Positions 8,959 to 17,897 of a stretch of 64,000 nucleotides of DNA are shown here, piece by piece. Position 1 is the stretch's first letter, and every line of letters starts with the position of its first letter. The translations under genes were made by a program, and so were the position numbers. The notes under the pieces were generated by a model. The model made no database searches. It was given only the letters and a program-made list of their open reading frames with translations, and was not told the DNA's origin. The DNA comes from Fusobacterium sp. DD2 (GTDB taxonomy: Bacteria > Fusobacteriota > Fusobacteriia > Fusobacteriales > Fusobacteriaceae), in contig NZ_JADRHM010000002.1 in assembly GCF_018205345.1 (NCBI RefSeq), positions 1-64,000 of the forward strand, given 5' to 3'.

Positions 8959-11507
8959 TCTTTTCCTCCTGAATCTAAAAACATATCTACATCATAACCT
9001 TCAAAATATTCACCTGTGTCTCCACCTGTTGTATCAACATCTATCTCAAGTTCTTTCTCAGAAAATTCAATATCCTCTGGCCCAAAATATATAAATCTTA
9101 TTTTGTATCTTCCAGGTAATACATCTTCAAAGAAATACATTCCATCAAATTCAGGTTTTGTCTCATCTACTATTTTTCCATCTTTTACCAGTTCAATACT
9201 TACAAGAGAGAGTTTTCTGCTGAATTTATTTTCTGGAACATCAAGTTTATTATATATATTTCCAGATATTATTGAGATAATATCCAATGGTATATCTAAA
9301 GCCATTTTTGTTGATGGTAAGGTTTTAATTCTAATCTTGCTAAAATTTGACTTATACATAGGGTCTATTGTTTTTCTATCTACTTCCAAAGACACCACTG
9401 TTGGAGTAGCAATACCATTTGCTATATAATCTCCATTTTCATTGCTGTAAAATTTACTTCCATCAATTAATACACATGCTCCTTCAATAGGAATATCTCC
9501 CTCATCAAATATATCATTTGAGTTTTTATCCAGATATATTTTCCCATGAATAGACGCATTTGTAACTGATGAACGGTTGTCATACTGTGCTGTAGGATTT
9601 CCCAAATCAAATACTTTTGTTACTTCCAAACCAGTTATTGTTTCAGATTTTGAATTCTGACTTTTTCTTGTATCAGTAGTTGTTCTCATATATATAAAGT
9701 CATCAAATTTAACACTGAAACTTATTCCATATCTCATTTTTTCCGTATCTCTGCATGGAGAATATCTTACAAATATTCCAATATCTCCATAAAGTTTATC
9801 CTGAATTATCTTTACATCCCTTTTATCAAGCTTTAAACTATAATAATCTTTCCATTTTCCTCTTTTATCTTTTTCAAATCCACCTTCTAGAATTGTAGTA
9901 AAAAATCCATAGTATGAAATAGTAGGATATACTCCATACTCATTACTTTCCTCTTCTAAACTTTTTTCAAACTTAACTGAGAGGTAGAAAGGATTAAAAC
10001 TGTAGCTGTTCCAATAAATATACATATTTTTCCTTCTATTTTTCCTATATTTTAAATAATACTTTTCTTCCAGTCCAACTTCAAGATAATTTCTATTGAA
10101 AGTTCTTCCAAGAGAAAGTGAATTATATTCTTTAATTGAATTTTCATTGTATATATACTCAGAATATTTTTCATGTGCTAACTTCATCTGCATTTTCTTA
10201 TACTTCTGAGTCAATGTTATATTATAGTTATTCTCATTAGAGTTCATTTCATAATAATTTTTAAATTCTATAAGTGTTGGTGCAATTTTATGTCTGCTGT
10301 TATACAGAATTTTATTTCTAAAAAAATCAAATTTTTTACCAGAAGGAGATGTTAACATTCCATATCCAACTCCTGCTGTAAGATTATCTGTCAATCCATA
10401 ATATAAAACAAAATTTCCCTGCTCATGACCTGTTTTACTCTCTTTTCCAATCTGCATATTTATCTTATTTTTTCCCTTTTGAAGAATGTTCAGGTCATTT
10501 ATAGAAAATACTTTTCTCTCTTCATACTTTCCATCAGCGTAATATATCTTCATAATATAACTGTCAGACATACTTCCATCTGATATCTTAAATTCAAAAG
10601 TTTTACTTGTAGGGTGGATATAGTCAAGGAGGAATGAACCAGTATAAAGTTCCACTGTTTCTGCTCCCTCTGCTTCCCCTTTTATTATTGTCATTCCACT
10701 ATCACGAAAGAAATATGTCCTCTCATTGTTCAGACTTATCCCTATTACATCACCACTTGCATTTATAAAATGTGGTTTATCCATATAGATATTTCCAAGA
10801 ACAAGGTCATTTTCTCCCAAAATATCATCATATGTAAGGTTTCCATAATTTACAATATCTCCATCTTTAAGATTTCCGTTTAAATATAAACTTCCATATA
10901 AAAACTGATTTCCATATTCATAGCTAAGATTGTCGTATTTTGGAAAATCGTAACTGTAATAATTCAACTTTACAAAACCAGGTGTTAAGACCTTTCTTCC
11001 CATAATTATATAATCATCTTTTGTATCCTCATCTTTTTGGGCATCAAATCTTAATCTGTCAATTTTTCCCTGTACTCTCTCTTCATTGGGCAAAAGAAAA
11101 TTTGGTATCAGACTAAGTGTAAGCATGGAATAATCAAAAGTTATGTTTCTAAAATCAAATTTTTCCTTTAAGCTATCCATTTCAACATAAAGTTCATCAT
11201 CTAAAATAAAAGCTTCTCTCTCATCAAGTTTTATCTTCTTTTTTTCTCCCTTAACTGTATAACTAACAGTCAATTTATCTAAATCTGTCTCTACATCATA
11301 TAATTCTAAAAAATAAAAAAGTGCAGTAATCCCAATATACACTTTTTCATTTTCTCCATCATATCTCATTGGGAAAAAGCTGTTTCTTAACTGTCCACAT
11401 CTTATCTCTGCATAGGACTCATCAAAAGTTTCATAATTTTCTACTCCTGAGGCTGTAACAAACAGTGATAAAAAACTTATTACAATAAGTATATATTTAA
11501 TTCTCAT
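8946..11507 (-). CDS. Outer-membrane usher of a chaperone-usher pilus
   Basis: An 853-residue protein with a signal peptide (residues 1-20) and a long central stretch of alternating polar/hydrophobic strands rich in Tyr, Gly and Asn, as expected for an outer-membrane beta barrel. After the signal comes a compact domain (about 25-130), then a plug-like segment, then the barrel (about 340-640). The C-terminal 200 residues hold two Ig/B-type repeats, one from 654 (GKIYLDKNSNDIFDEGD, a calcium-binding SdrD-B-like start) and one from about 748. This build recalls ushers of the alternative (CS1/CFA-type) pathway more than FimD/PapC. It overlaps the preceding gene by 11 bases and the next by 13. Exact subfamily is uncertain. 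Confidence 0.75.
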   Translation of the reverse strand: MRIKYILIVISFLSLFVTASGVENYETFDESYAEIRCGQLRNSFFPMRYDGENEKVYIGITALFYFLELYDVETDLDKLTVSYTVKGEKKKIKLDEREAFILDDELYVEMDSLKEKFDFRNITFDYSMLTLSLIPNFLLPNEERVQGKIDRLRFDAQKDEDTKDDYIIMGRKVLTPGFVKLNYYSYDFPKYDNLSYEYGNQFLYGSLYLNGNLKDGDIVNYGNLTYDDILGENDLVLGNIYMDKPHFINASGDVIGISLNNERTYFFRDSGMTIIKGEAEGAETVELYTGSFLLDYIHPTSKTFEFKISDGSMSDSYIMKIYYADGKYEERKVFSINDLNILQKGKNKINMQIGKESKTGHEQGNFVLYYGLTDNLTAGVGYGMLTSPSGKKFDFFRNKILYNSRHKIAPTLIEFKNYYEMNSNENNYNITLTQKYKKMQMKLAHEKYSEYIYNENSIKEYNSLSLGRTFNRNYLEVGLEEKYYLKYRKNRRKNMYIYWNSYSFNPFYLSVKFEKSLEEESNEYGVYPTISYYGFFTTILEGGFEKDKRGKWKDYYSLKLDKRDVKIIQDKLYGDIGIFVRYSPCRDTEKMRYGISFSVKFDDFIYMRTTTDTRKSQNSKSETITGLEVTKVFDLGNPTAQYDNRSSVTNASIHGKIYLDKNSNDIFDEGDIPIEGACVLIDGSKFYSNENGDYIANGIATPTVVSLEVDRKTIDPMYKSNFSKIRIKTLPSTKMALDIPLDIISIISGNIYNKLDVPENKFSRKLSLVSIELVKDGKIVDETKPEFDGMYFFEDVLPGRYKIRFIYFGPEDIEFSEKELEIDVDTTGGDTGEYFEGYDVDMFLDSGGKDCEN

Positions 11508-12354
11508 CTGTATACTCCACCCTCACAATAAAACTCCCCTCATATTTTCCATATTCATTAGGTTTAGTTCTACATACACCATCTATTATAAAGTGGGTAA
11601 AAGCAAATCCATCTCTATGTTTAGAAGGTGAGTATCTTCCATCTTCACTTGCATTTCTAAATCCAAGATTAACATCTAAAGTCTGCTCATTCCTCTGAGT
11701 ATTTTTTATTGTCACTTTCTTGGGCATATGTACCTTGAAGTTATTTCCCTCTTCGCTCTCTATAGTTATTTCTGCAGGTGTTCCTGTTCCTCCAAGTCTT
11801 GTGCTCAATGTTCCTCCTGCAAAGGTTTTTCCCAAGTCCATATTTTTATCAACTATAACCTTAAGTTTTTTTTGTGGTTCTATATCAGGTTGTGGCACTC
11901 CAATATAGATTGTTTCTCCATTTCCCAGTTTACCTAATTTACACCTAAGATTAGAACCATCTGTTTCTCTACTATTCCAATTAATTGTACAATCCAATAC
12001 TAATTCTATCGCAGTTACTGGTTCCCACTCTCCTATGTAATGTCTAAAATAACAGTAAGGATTCTGCCAATCAAAATATAAACTATTTGGATTTTTTAAT
12101 TCAGCTCTAGTCAACCATCCAGTGCAACTTATATCATTATTATGGGTCTCAAAAACAAAATAACTATAATTATCTTGATCGTTATAATTTTCTATAATAA
12201 ATCTGATAATTCCCCTTGCTGCACTATCAAAACCTGGTTCTGGTTGAACACGTTGAAACTGCTTATCTACCTGTACTTGAATATTCCTGGCAAAACCTGA
12301 AACTGATATAGTAAATAATAATATCAAAAAAATAAAAAAATTCTTAATTGTCAA
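11497..12354 (-). CDS. Pilin-like protein, likely tip or minor subunit
   Basis: A 285-residue secreted protein, first gene of the pilus operon. A signal peptide ends near SGFA. The first half (about 25-145) has several Cys residues (in DISCTGW, NPYCYF, VLDCTIN and LRCKLG) and could be a receptor-binding domain. The second half (from about 155) is a beta-rich pilin-like domain that ends in EYGKYEGSFIVRVEYTDEN, similar to the end of the putative major pilin. Two-domain build and first position suggest a tip adhesin. The start is unusual: a TTG only two bases after GGGAGG, so the true start may lie slightly further in; no ATG is available before the signal peptide core. I do not recognise a named family. 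Confidence 0.65.
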   Translation of the reverse strand: MTIKNFFIFLILLFTISVSGFARNIQVQVDKQFQRVQPEPGFDSAARGIIRFIIENYNDQDNYSYFVFETHNNDISCTGWLTRAELKNPNSLYFDWQNPYCYFRHYIGEWEPVTAIELVLDCTINWNSRETDGSNLRCKLGKLGNGETIYIGVPQPDIEPQKKLKVIVDKNMDLGKTFAGGTLSTRLGGTGTPAEITIESEEGNNFKVHMPKKVTIKNTQRNEQTLDVNLGFRNASEDGRYSPSKHRDGFAFTHFIIDGVCRTKPNEYGKYEGSFIVRVEYTDEN

Positions 12355-12478
12355 AACCTCCCATAAACTTTTTAAATGATATGTATCCAGTAAAATGAAA
12401 ATTAAATAGTAACATCAAAAAATATTATAAGAATTATTTTAAATTAGGAATTTTAATTAATCTACACTATTTTTTTTT

Positions 12479-12506
12479 ACTATATATGCACGAGTTTACA
12501 ATACAA
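12479..12506 (-). promoter_or_regulatory. Candidate proximal promoter of the pilus operon
   Basis: On the minus strand TTGTAT (12506-12501) and TATAGT (12484-12479) are 16 bases apart, about 120 bases before the first pilus gene. In this AT-rich sequence chance matches are common. Confidence 0.35.
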
Positions 12507-12709
12507 CATAGCATTAATCCTCGTTTTCATTATGATGAATATATACTTAAAATATCACAATTGAAAAGAACTCACATTTTTTGCAAGTCCTTCATTTAAG
12601 TCTGTTATTTTAGTCTAAATCAAACATATTTAAGTTAAAATTAAATATAATTTGATAATTTTAATATGTTTTAATAAAAACATTGCTTTTACATTTTAAT
12701 GTCACACGA

Positions 12710-12738
12710 ATTATAGTACACTTTTTTTCAAAAATCAA
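12710..12738 (-). promoter_or_regulatory. Candidate distal promoter of the pilus operon
   Basis: On the minus strand TTGATT (12738-12733) and a perfect TATAAT (12715-12710) lie 17 bases apart. A start near 12703 would give a leader of about 350 bases before the pilus genes. It is placed back to back with a plus-strand promoter at 12772-12801. Confidence 0.5.
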
Positions 12739-12771
12739 TTCTTTTTTAGAAAATTATATTTAAATTTTTTA

Positions 12772-12868
12772 TTGCATTATTTAATCAGTAGATGATATAA
12801 TTTATTTGGTACAGATGTACCTATATTAAAACCTTGTGGGAAAGAGAGCTCAATTTTGGCTCTTTTTT
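12772..12868 (+). ncRNA. Candidate short transcript with promoter and terminator
   Basis: TTGCAT (12772-12777) and a perfect TATAAT (12796-12801), 18 bases apart, precede about 60 bases that contain a small hairpin (GGTAC 12808-12812 with GTACC 12817-12821) and end in a stem (AGAGC 12845-12849 with GCTCT 12859-12863) followed by six T. No ribosome site with a reading frame is visible. It could be a small RNA, or a chance promoter near a terminator-like sequence. Confidence 0.35.
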
Positions 12869-12886
12869 CTTTTAAATAAAAAAATA

Positions 12887-12914
12887 CCCCCTTTACTGTT
12901 TGTCCAGTAAAAGG
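12887..12914 (-). terminator. Terminator of the 58-residue gene
   Basis: Two 14-base arms (TACCCC...ACTG and complement), with one G-U pair on the minus strand, are followed on that strand by a run of seven T. It lies about 40 bases after the stop of the small gene at 12954-13130. Confidence 0.8.
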
Positions 12915-12953
12915 GGTACGCATCAATCTCCAAACCTTAAGATTATTTATGTT

Positions 12954-13130
12954 CTATTTTTTAGAGTTAGAAACTATAACTCCATCCTTTATTATAAGCT
13001 TTCCATCAATAACGTAATCGTCACAATTGAGGTCCTTTGCTGTAATGTCCATGTCATCCTCTTCCTGAGAACCTAACTCTTTTCTAAACCGTCTGTGAAG
13101 TAAGTCCATAACGTCTTCTCTCGAATCCAT
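12954..13130 (-). CDS. Small hypothetical protein of 58 residues
   Basis: A short frame from ATG at 13130 to TAG at 12954, with GGGAGG placed 7 bases before the start, a promoter candidate upstream (TTAAGC 13229-13224 and TATAAT 13205-13200, 18 apart) and a strong terminator after it. The product starts MDSREDVMDLLHRRF and is acidic in the middle (QEEDDMD). It ends in IDGKLIIKDGVIVSNSKK, with a strand-like IDGKLIIKDGVIV pattern. It has no signal peptide or membrane segment, so it is probably cytoplasmic. A lone transcription unit of this kind is a real gene rather than noise, but I do not recognise the family. Confidence 0.75.
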   Translation of the reverse strand: MDSREDVMDLLHRRFRKELGSQEEDDMDITAKDLNCDDYVIDGKLIIKDGVIVSNSKK

Positions 13131-13245
13131 AAACTACCTCCCTTATATCACTAATTAACACACAATTAAATAAAAATATACAGCAACTTCCCTTACTACA
13201 TTATACAATATTTTCCTTAAAATGCTTAAACTTTTTTTATTTTAC

Positions 13246-13341
13246 TTGCAAATTTTACTAAGATAAAGTATCATATTATGATAGCATTAAATAAATTATT
13301 TTAAAAAATAAGGCCATGCTTCTTATCAGCATAGCTTTTTT
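13246..13341 (+). ncRNA. Candidate short transcript upstream of the ygiQ-like gene
   Basis: TTGCAA (13246-13251) and TATCAT (13269-13274), 17 bases apart, are followed by about 60 bases ending in a clear terminator (stem 13310-13320 with 13328-13337, then six T). The terminator also reads reasonably on the minus strand. No open reading frame with a ribosome site is present. Either this is a small RNA, or the hairpin simply insulates neighbouring units. Confidence 0.35.
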
Positions 13342-13520
13342 ATTTTTAGAAGAGAAACGTGGTTATTTCGTTGCTTACCATAGAATATTTTGTGAATTTT
13401 TATAATTTTTAGAAAATATTTTTTCCTTTTATTTATTCTTATTTTTAGGAAGATTTCGCATTTTATGGTAAAATATATTGTAGTAAAGAAGAAAATTTAG
13501 AAAAAAGATTAGGTGATATT

Positions 13521-15248
13521 ATGTTTTTACCTACAACGATGGAAGAGGTAAAAAAATTAGGCTGGGAACAGCTAGACATCATACTTGTATCTGGTGATAC
13601 ATATATTGATACCTCATATAATGGAACAGCCATAGTTGGAAAATGGCTTTATAAACATGGATTTAAAGTTGGAATTATTGCCCAACCAGACGTGGACAGT
13701 GATATTGATATAACAAGACTTGGTGAGCCAAAACTATACTGGGGAATATCTGGCGGATGCGTTGACTCTATGGTGGCAAACTATACTGCTACTAAGAAAA
13801 AAAGAAGAAGTGATGACTTTACTCCAGGGGGAGAAAATAATAAGCGTCCTGACAGAGCAGTTATCGTGTATACAAATTTAATTAAAAGATTTTTTAAAGG
13901 AAGTCCAATTCCAATAGTAATAAGTGGAATTGAATCAAGTCTAAGAAGAATTACTCATTATGACTACTGGAGCAACTCTCTAAGACGTCCTATAGTCTTT
14001 GATGCCAAAGCCGACATCATATCCTATGGTATGGGAGAGAAATCAATGTTAGCCCTAGCTGAGGCCCTTAGAGATGGAAAGCCATGGGAAGATATAAGAG
14101 GAATCTGTTATATAGGTAAGGAAGAAAAACATGGGTATTTAAGACTCCCATCATTTGAAGAGTGTAAAAGTGATAAATATAAATTTATACAGGCATTTAA
14201 TACATTCTATCACAACTGTGATCCTATTACAGCAAAGGGATTGTATCAACAATGTGGAGATAGATTTTTAATTCAAAATCCTCCTACTGAAAATTATACA
14301 ACTGAAGAGCTAGATGAGATATACTCTATGGATTTTGAGAGAGATGTTCATCCTTATTATAAGAAAATGGGTGAGGTAAGAGCACTGGATACAATACGTA
14401 ACTCAGTAACAACTCACAGAGGATGTTATGGAGAGTGTAATTTCTGTGCAATTGCTATTCATCAGGGCAGAACAGTTATTTCAAGAAGTGAAGACTCTAT
14501 AATTAAAGAGGTAAAGGAACTTGCTAGTGCTCCAAAGTTTAAAGGATACATTGCTGACGTAGGTGGTCCTACTGCCAATATGTACCAGATTGAATGTACA
14601 AAAAAATTAAAACTTGGTGCATGTCAGGATAGAAGATGTTTATACCCTGAAAAATGTCCTGCTCTTAAGATAAATCATCGTAAGCAGATTGATCTATTAA
14701 ATAAACTGAAAAAAATAGATAAAATCAAAAAAATATTTATAGCTTCAGGTATAAGATATGATATGATTCTAAGTGATACTAAATGTGGACAGGCATATCT
14801 TGAAGAGATTGTTCGTGACCATGTATCTGGACAGATGAAAATAGCTCCAGAGCACACTGAAGATAAAGTATTAAATCTTATGGGTAAACAGGGAAAAGCT
14901 CCTTTAAAAGAATTTAAAGATAGATTTTATCAAATAAATAACAAATTAGGTATGAAGCAATTTTTAACTTACTATCTAATTGCAGCTCATCCTGGTTGTG
15001 ATGAAAAAGATATGTTAGATCTTAAACGATTTGCTTCAAGAGAGCTAAAAGTAAGTCCTGAACAGGTTCAGGTATTTACACCTACACCTTCAACTTACTC
15101 AACACTTATGTATTACACAGAGATTGATCCATTTACTGGTAAAAAACTCTTTGTAGAGAAAGATAATAACAGAAAACAAAAACAAAAGGATATAGTTATC
15201 CCAAGAGAACAAAATCAAAATAGAAAAAGAAAATTTAAAAGAAAATAA
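13521..15248 (+). CDS. YgiQ-family radical SAM protein
   Basis: A 575-residue member of the YgiQ/UPF0313 radical SAM family. The N-terminal domain (MFLPTTMEEVKKLGWEQLD, DIILVSGDTYIDTSYNG) is the hallmark of the group. The iron-sulfur cluster motif CxxxCxxC is at Cys302, Cys306 and Cys309, followed by a TIM-barrel-type core and a basic C-terminal tail (RKQKQKD...RKRKFKRK). The substrate of this family is unknown to me. The ATG follows AGGTGA, and TAAAAT preceded by TGG could serve as an extended -10. It is 19 bases from der and probably co-transcribed with it. Confidence 0.9.
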   Translation: MFLPTTMEEVKKLGWEQLDIILVSGDTYIDTSYNGTAIVGKWLYKHGFKVGIIAQPDVDSDIDITRLGEPKLYWGISGGCVDSMVANYTATKKKRRSDDFTPGGENNKRPDRAVIVYTNLIKRFFKGSPIPIVISGIESSLRRITHYDYWSNSLRRPIVFDAKADIISYGMGEKSMLALAEALRDGKPWEDIRGICYIGKEEKHGYLRLPSFEECKSDKYKFIQAFNTFYHNCDPITAKGLYQQCGDRFLIQNPPTENYTTEELDEIYSMDFERDVHPYYKKMGEVRALDTIRNSVTTHRGCYGECNFCAIAIHQGRTVISRSEDSIIKEVKELASAPKFKGYIADVGGPTANMYQIECTKKLKLGACQDRRCLYPEKCPALKINHRKQIDLLNKLKKIDKIKKIFIASGIRYDMILSDTKCGQAYLEEIVRDHVSGQMKIAPEHTEDKVLNLMGKQGKAPLKEFKDRFYQINNKLGMKQFLTYYLIAAHPGCDEKDMLDLKRFASRELKVSPEQVQVFTPTPSTYSTLMYYTEIDPFTGKKLFVEKDNNRKQKQKDIVIPREQNQNRKRKFKRK

Positions 15249-15267
15249 AAAAATAGGAGGTTATATA

Positions 15268-16590
15268 ATGAAACCTATTGTTGCAATAGTTGGAAGACCA
15301 AACGTTGGTAAATCAACTTTATTCAATAATCTTGTAGGAGATAAAATCGCAATTGTTGACGATGCTCCTGGAGTAACAAGAGATAGATTATATAGAGAAA
15401 CTGAATGGAATGGAACTGAATTTGTAGTTGTTGATACAGGTGGACTTGAACCTAGAAACAACGAATTTATGATGACTAAAATAAAAGAACAGGCTGAAGT
15501 TGCTATGAATGAAGCAGATGTTATTTTATTTGTAGTAGATGGAAAATGTGGGGTAAATCCTCTTGATGAAGAGGTTGCATATATTCTTAGAAAGAAAAAT
15601 AAACCAGTTATTTTATGTGTAAATAAAATTGATAACTACCTTGATCAGCAGGGAGATATCTATGAATTCTGGGCTTTAGGATTTGAACACCTGATTGGAA
15701 TCTCAGGAGAACACAAAGTAAACCTTGGAGACATGCTTGATATGGTTACAGGTTTAATTGAAAAAATGGATTTCCCTGAAGAGGAAGAAGATGTATTAAA
15801 ACTTGCTATTATTGGTAAACCAAATGCAGGAAAATCATCTCTAGTTAACAGACTTGCTGGAGAAGAAAGAACAATAGTAAGTGATATAGCTGGTACTACA
15901 AGAGATGCTATAGATACAATCATAGAGTATGATGATCAAAAATATATGATTATTGACACTGCAGGTATTAGAAGAAAATCTAAAGTTGAAGAGAGTCTTG
16001 AATACTACTCTGTATTGAGAGCTATCAAAACTATTAAAAGAGCAGATGTATGCCTTCTTATGCTAGATGGACAGGAAGGACTTACTGAGCAGGATAAAAG
16101 AATTGCAGGTATAGCTGCTGAAGAGTTAAAACCTATTATCATTGTAGTTAACAAATGGGACCTTGTAGATAAAAATACAAATACAATGGAAAAAATGAGA
16201 GAGAGCCTTTTAGCTGAACTTCCATTCTTAAACTATGCACCTGTAGAATTCGTTTCAGCTCTTACTGGTCAAAGAACTACAAGACTTTTAGAAATCTCTA
16301 GTCAGATATTTGATGAATACAATAAGAGAATTTCTACTGGTATCCTAAACAGCGTTTTAAAAGAGATAGTTATGATGAACAACCCACCTACAAGAAAAGG
16401 AAGAGTTGTAAAAATCAACTATGCTGTACAGGTATCAGTTGCCCCACCAAAATTTGTATTATTCTGTAATTACCCAGAATTGATTCACTTCTCATATGCT
16501 AGATATGTCGAGAATAAATTCAGAGAATCATTTGGTTTTGAAGGGTCTCCTATCTTAATTAGCTTTGAGAAAAAAAATAGCGAAGAATAA
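15268..16590 (+). CDS. der: Ribosome assembly GTPase Der (EngA)
   Basis: A 440-residue protein with two successive GTPase domains, unique to Der, which is needed for 50S ribosome maturation. The first P-loop is GRPNVGKST (8-16) with DTPG-type DTGG. The second is GKPNAGKSS near residue 184, with DTAG, and NKWD as the guanine-specificity motif. A KH-like C-terminal domain follows, with the conserved NPPTRKGRVVKINYAVQ stretch. Length and motifs are standard. AGGAGG stands 9 bases before the ATG. It lies directly after the YgiQ-type gene. Confidence 0.97.
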   Translation: MKPIVAIVGRPNVGKSTLFNNLVGDKIAIVDDAPGVTRDRLYRETEWNGTEFVVVDTGGLEPRNNEFMMTKIKEQAEVAMNEADVILFVVDGKCGVNPLDEEVAYILRKKNKPVILCVNKIDNYLDQQGDIYEFWALGFEHLIGISGEHKVNLGDMLDMVTGLIEKMDFPEEEEDVLKLAIIGKPNAGKSSLVNRLAGEERTIVSDIAGTTRDAIDTIIEYDDQKYMIIDTAGIRRKSKVEESLEYYSVLRAIKTIKRADVCLLMLDGQEGLTEQDKRIAGIAAEELKPIIIVVNKWDLVDKNTNTMEKMRESLLAELPFLNYAPVEFVSALTGQRTTRLLEISSQIFDEYNKRISTGILNSVLKEIVMMNNPPTRKGRVVKINYAVQVSVAPPKFVLFCNYPELIHFSYARYVENKFRESFGFEGSPILISFEKKNSEE

Positions 16591-16681
16591 TTTTTTTCTT
16601 TTCGCTGTAACAAAAAAGACATAAAAACATTGTATTATACATACATATAAATCTTTCCCCAAGATATTTTATATATTAGAT

Positions 16682-16740
16682 AACGAACTAAAAGCAAACC
16701 GTCGGAACCCTACCGACGGTTTGTTACTATATGGTTCGTT
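16682..16740. other. Two-tier inverted repeat between der and asnA
   Basis: An inner 11-bp perfect stem (16695-16705 with 16713-16723, GC-rich for this genome, loop of seven) is enclosed by an outer 7-bp stem (AACGAAC 16682-16688 with GTTCGTT 16734-16740), separated by internal loops of 6 and 10 bases. It is not followed by a T run, so it is not a simple terminator. It could be part of a structured RNA that ends at the terminator at 16764-16797, or a protein site. Strand unknown. Confidence 0.5.
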
Positions 16741-16763
16741 TCCCAAATAACATTTTATAACTG

Positions 16764-16797
16764 AAAAAGCATCTGGAGATCCCCTAGATGCTTTTTT
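16764..16797. terminator. Bidirectional terminator between der and asnA
   Basis: Arms AAAAAGCATCT (16764-16774) and AGATGCTTTTT (16786-16796) form a stem with A and T tracts on the two sides. It ends asnA on the minus strand and any transcript coming from der on the plus strand. Confidence 0.8.
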
Positions 16798-16817
16798 ATT
16801 TTTCCATATTATATATC

Positions 16818-17813
16818 CTATAGGAATTTTGCTCCTATTTTTGCAAATTCTTCAACCATTTCTTCTGGCCAGCAAGATGCTTGAACTTCTCCAATATGAA
16901 GTTTTTCAAGGAAGAACATACAGATTCTTGATTGTCCAATTCCTCCTCCAACTGTATAAGGAAGTTCTTTAGCAAGTAGAGCTTTATGGAATTTTAATTC
17001 TTTTCTATCTTCTCTATTTGCAAGTTTTAATTGAAGGGCAAGAGTTTCTTCACTTACTCTTATTCCCATTGATGATAATTCAAAAGCTTGCTCAAGTATT
17101 GGGTTCCATACTAAAATATCTCCATTTAGTTCCCAGTCATCATAGTCAGGAGCTCTTCCATCATGTTTTTCTCCAGATTTTAAAGTCTTACCAATTTGAG
17201 ATATAAATACTGCTTTATACTCTCTGCAGATTTCATTTTCTCTTTCTTTAGCTGTAAGTTCTGGATATCTATCTTCTAATTCCTGTGATGTAATAAAATA
17301 TATATCCTCAGGTAATTTTTTAGAAAATACAGGATATTCTCTATTTACATACTCTTCTGTTTTTCTTAAAGCATCATAGATTCTCTTTACTATTTTTTGT
17401 AAAGTCTTAGTTGTTCTTTCAGCTTTGTCAATTACTAATTCCCAGTCCCATTGGTCAACATACATAGAGTGGATATTATCTAAATCCTCATCTCTTCTGA
17501 TTGCGTTCATATCTGTATAAAGTCCAGTGTGTACAGGAAATTCATATCTTTTTAGAGCCATTCTTTTCCATTTAGCAAGTGAATGAACTATTTGATATTC
17601 TTCCTTTGCATCCCAGTGTGTATCAAACTTTACAGGTCTTTCCATACCGCTTAGATCATCGTTCAATCCAGAAGACTTTCTTACGTATAGTGGTGCAGAA
17701 ACTCTTGTTAGGTTAAGTTCATAAGCTAGAGCTCTTTCAAAAAAGTCTTTTACTTTTTTAATAGCCACCTCTGTTTCGAAAAGATCTAGTTTGCAGTCAT
17801 ACTTTTTTTCCAT
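16818..17813 (-). CDS. asnA: Aspartate-ammonia ligase (asparagine synthetase A)
   Basis: A 331-residue ammonia-dependent asparagine synthetase, almost the same length as E. coli AsnA (330), making Asn from Asp, ammonia and ATP. Family motifs include SSGLNDDLSGMERPV, DTHWDAKEEYQIVHSLAKWKR, DMNAIRRDE, SMYVDQWDWE and the terminal GGGIGQSRICMFFL. The fold is that of class II aminoacyl-tRNA synthetases. I take the ATG at 17813, placed 8 bases after GAGGAGT. A GTG at 17822 lies inside that site. The gene is preceded by a leader peptide with five Asn codons and an attenuator, so its transcription is probably tuned by charged tRNA-Asn. Confidence 0.97.
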   Translation of the reverse strand: MEKKYDCKLDLFETEVAIKKVKDFFERALAYELNLTRVSAPLYVRKSSGLNDDLSGMERPVKFDTHWDAKEEYQIVHSLAKWKRMALKRYEFPVHTGLYTDMNAIRRDEDLDNIHSMYVDQWDWELVIDKAERTTKTLQKIVKRIYDALRKTEEYVNREYPVFSKKLPEDIYFITSQELEDRYPELTAKERENEICREYKAVFISQIGKTLKSGEKHDGRAPDYDDWELNGDILVWNPILEQAFELSSMGIRVSEETLALQLKLANREDRKELKFHKALLAKELPYTVGGGIGQSRICMFFLEKLHIGEVQASCWPEEMVEEFAKIGAKFL

Positions 17814-17864
17814 TAATCTCACTCCTCTATAAATAAAATATTTTTATAAACCTTAGCTATTAAT

Positions 17865-17897
17865 AAAAAAGCCATTCGGTTGCACCCGAATGGCTTT
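17865..17897 (-). terminator. Attenuator terminator in the asnA leader
   Basis: A perfect 12-bp stem (17886-17897 with 17868-17879 on the minus strand), loop of six, followed on that strand by six T. It lies after the leader peptide stop and 52 bases before the asnA ATG. So it must be read through for asnA expression. Confidence 0.88.

Noticed and set aside
8946-9429. Long frame on the plus strand within the usher gene
   Set aside because: It mirrors the low-complexity codons of the minus-strand gene, has no ribosome site and would not encode a sensible protein; other antisense frames across the window fail likewise.
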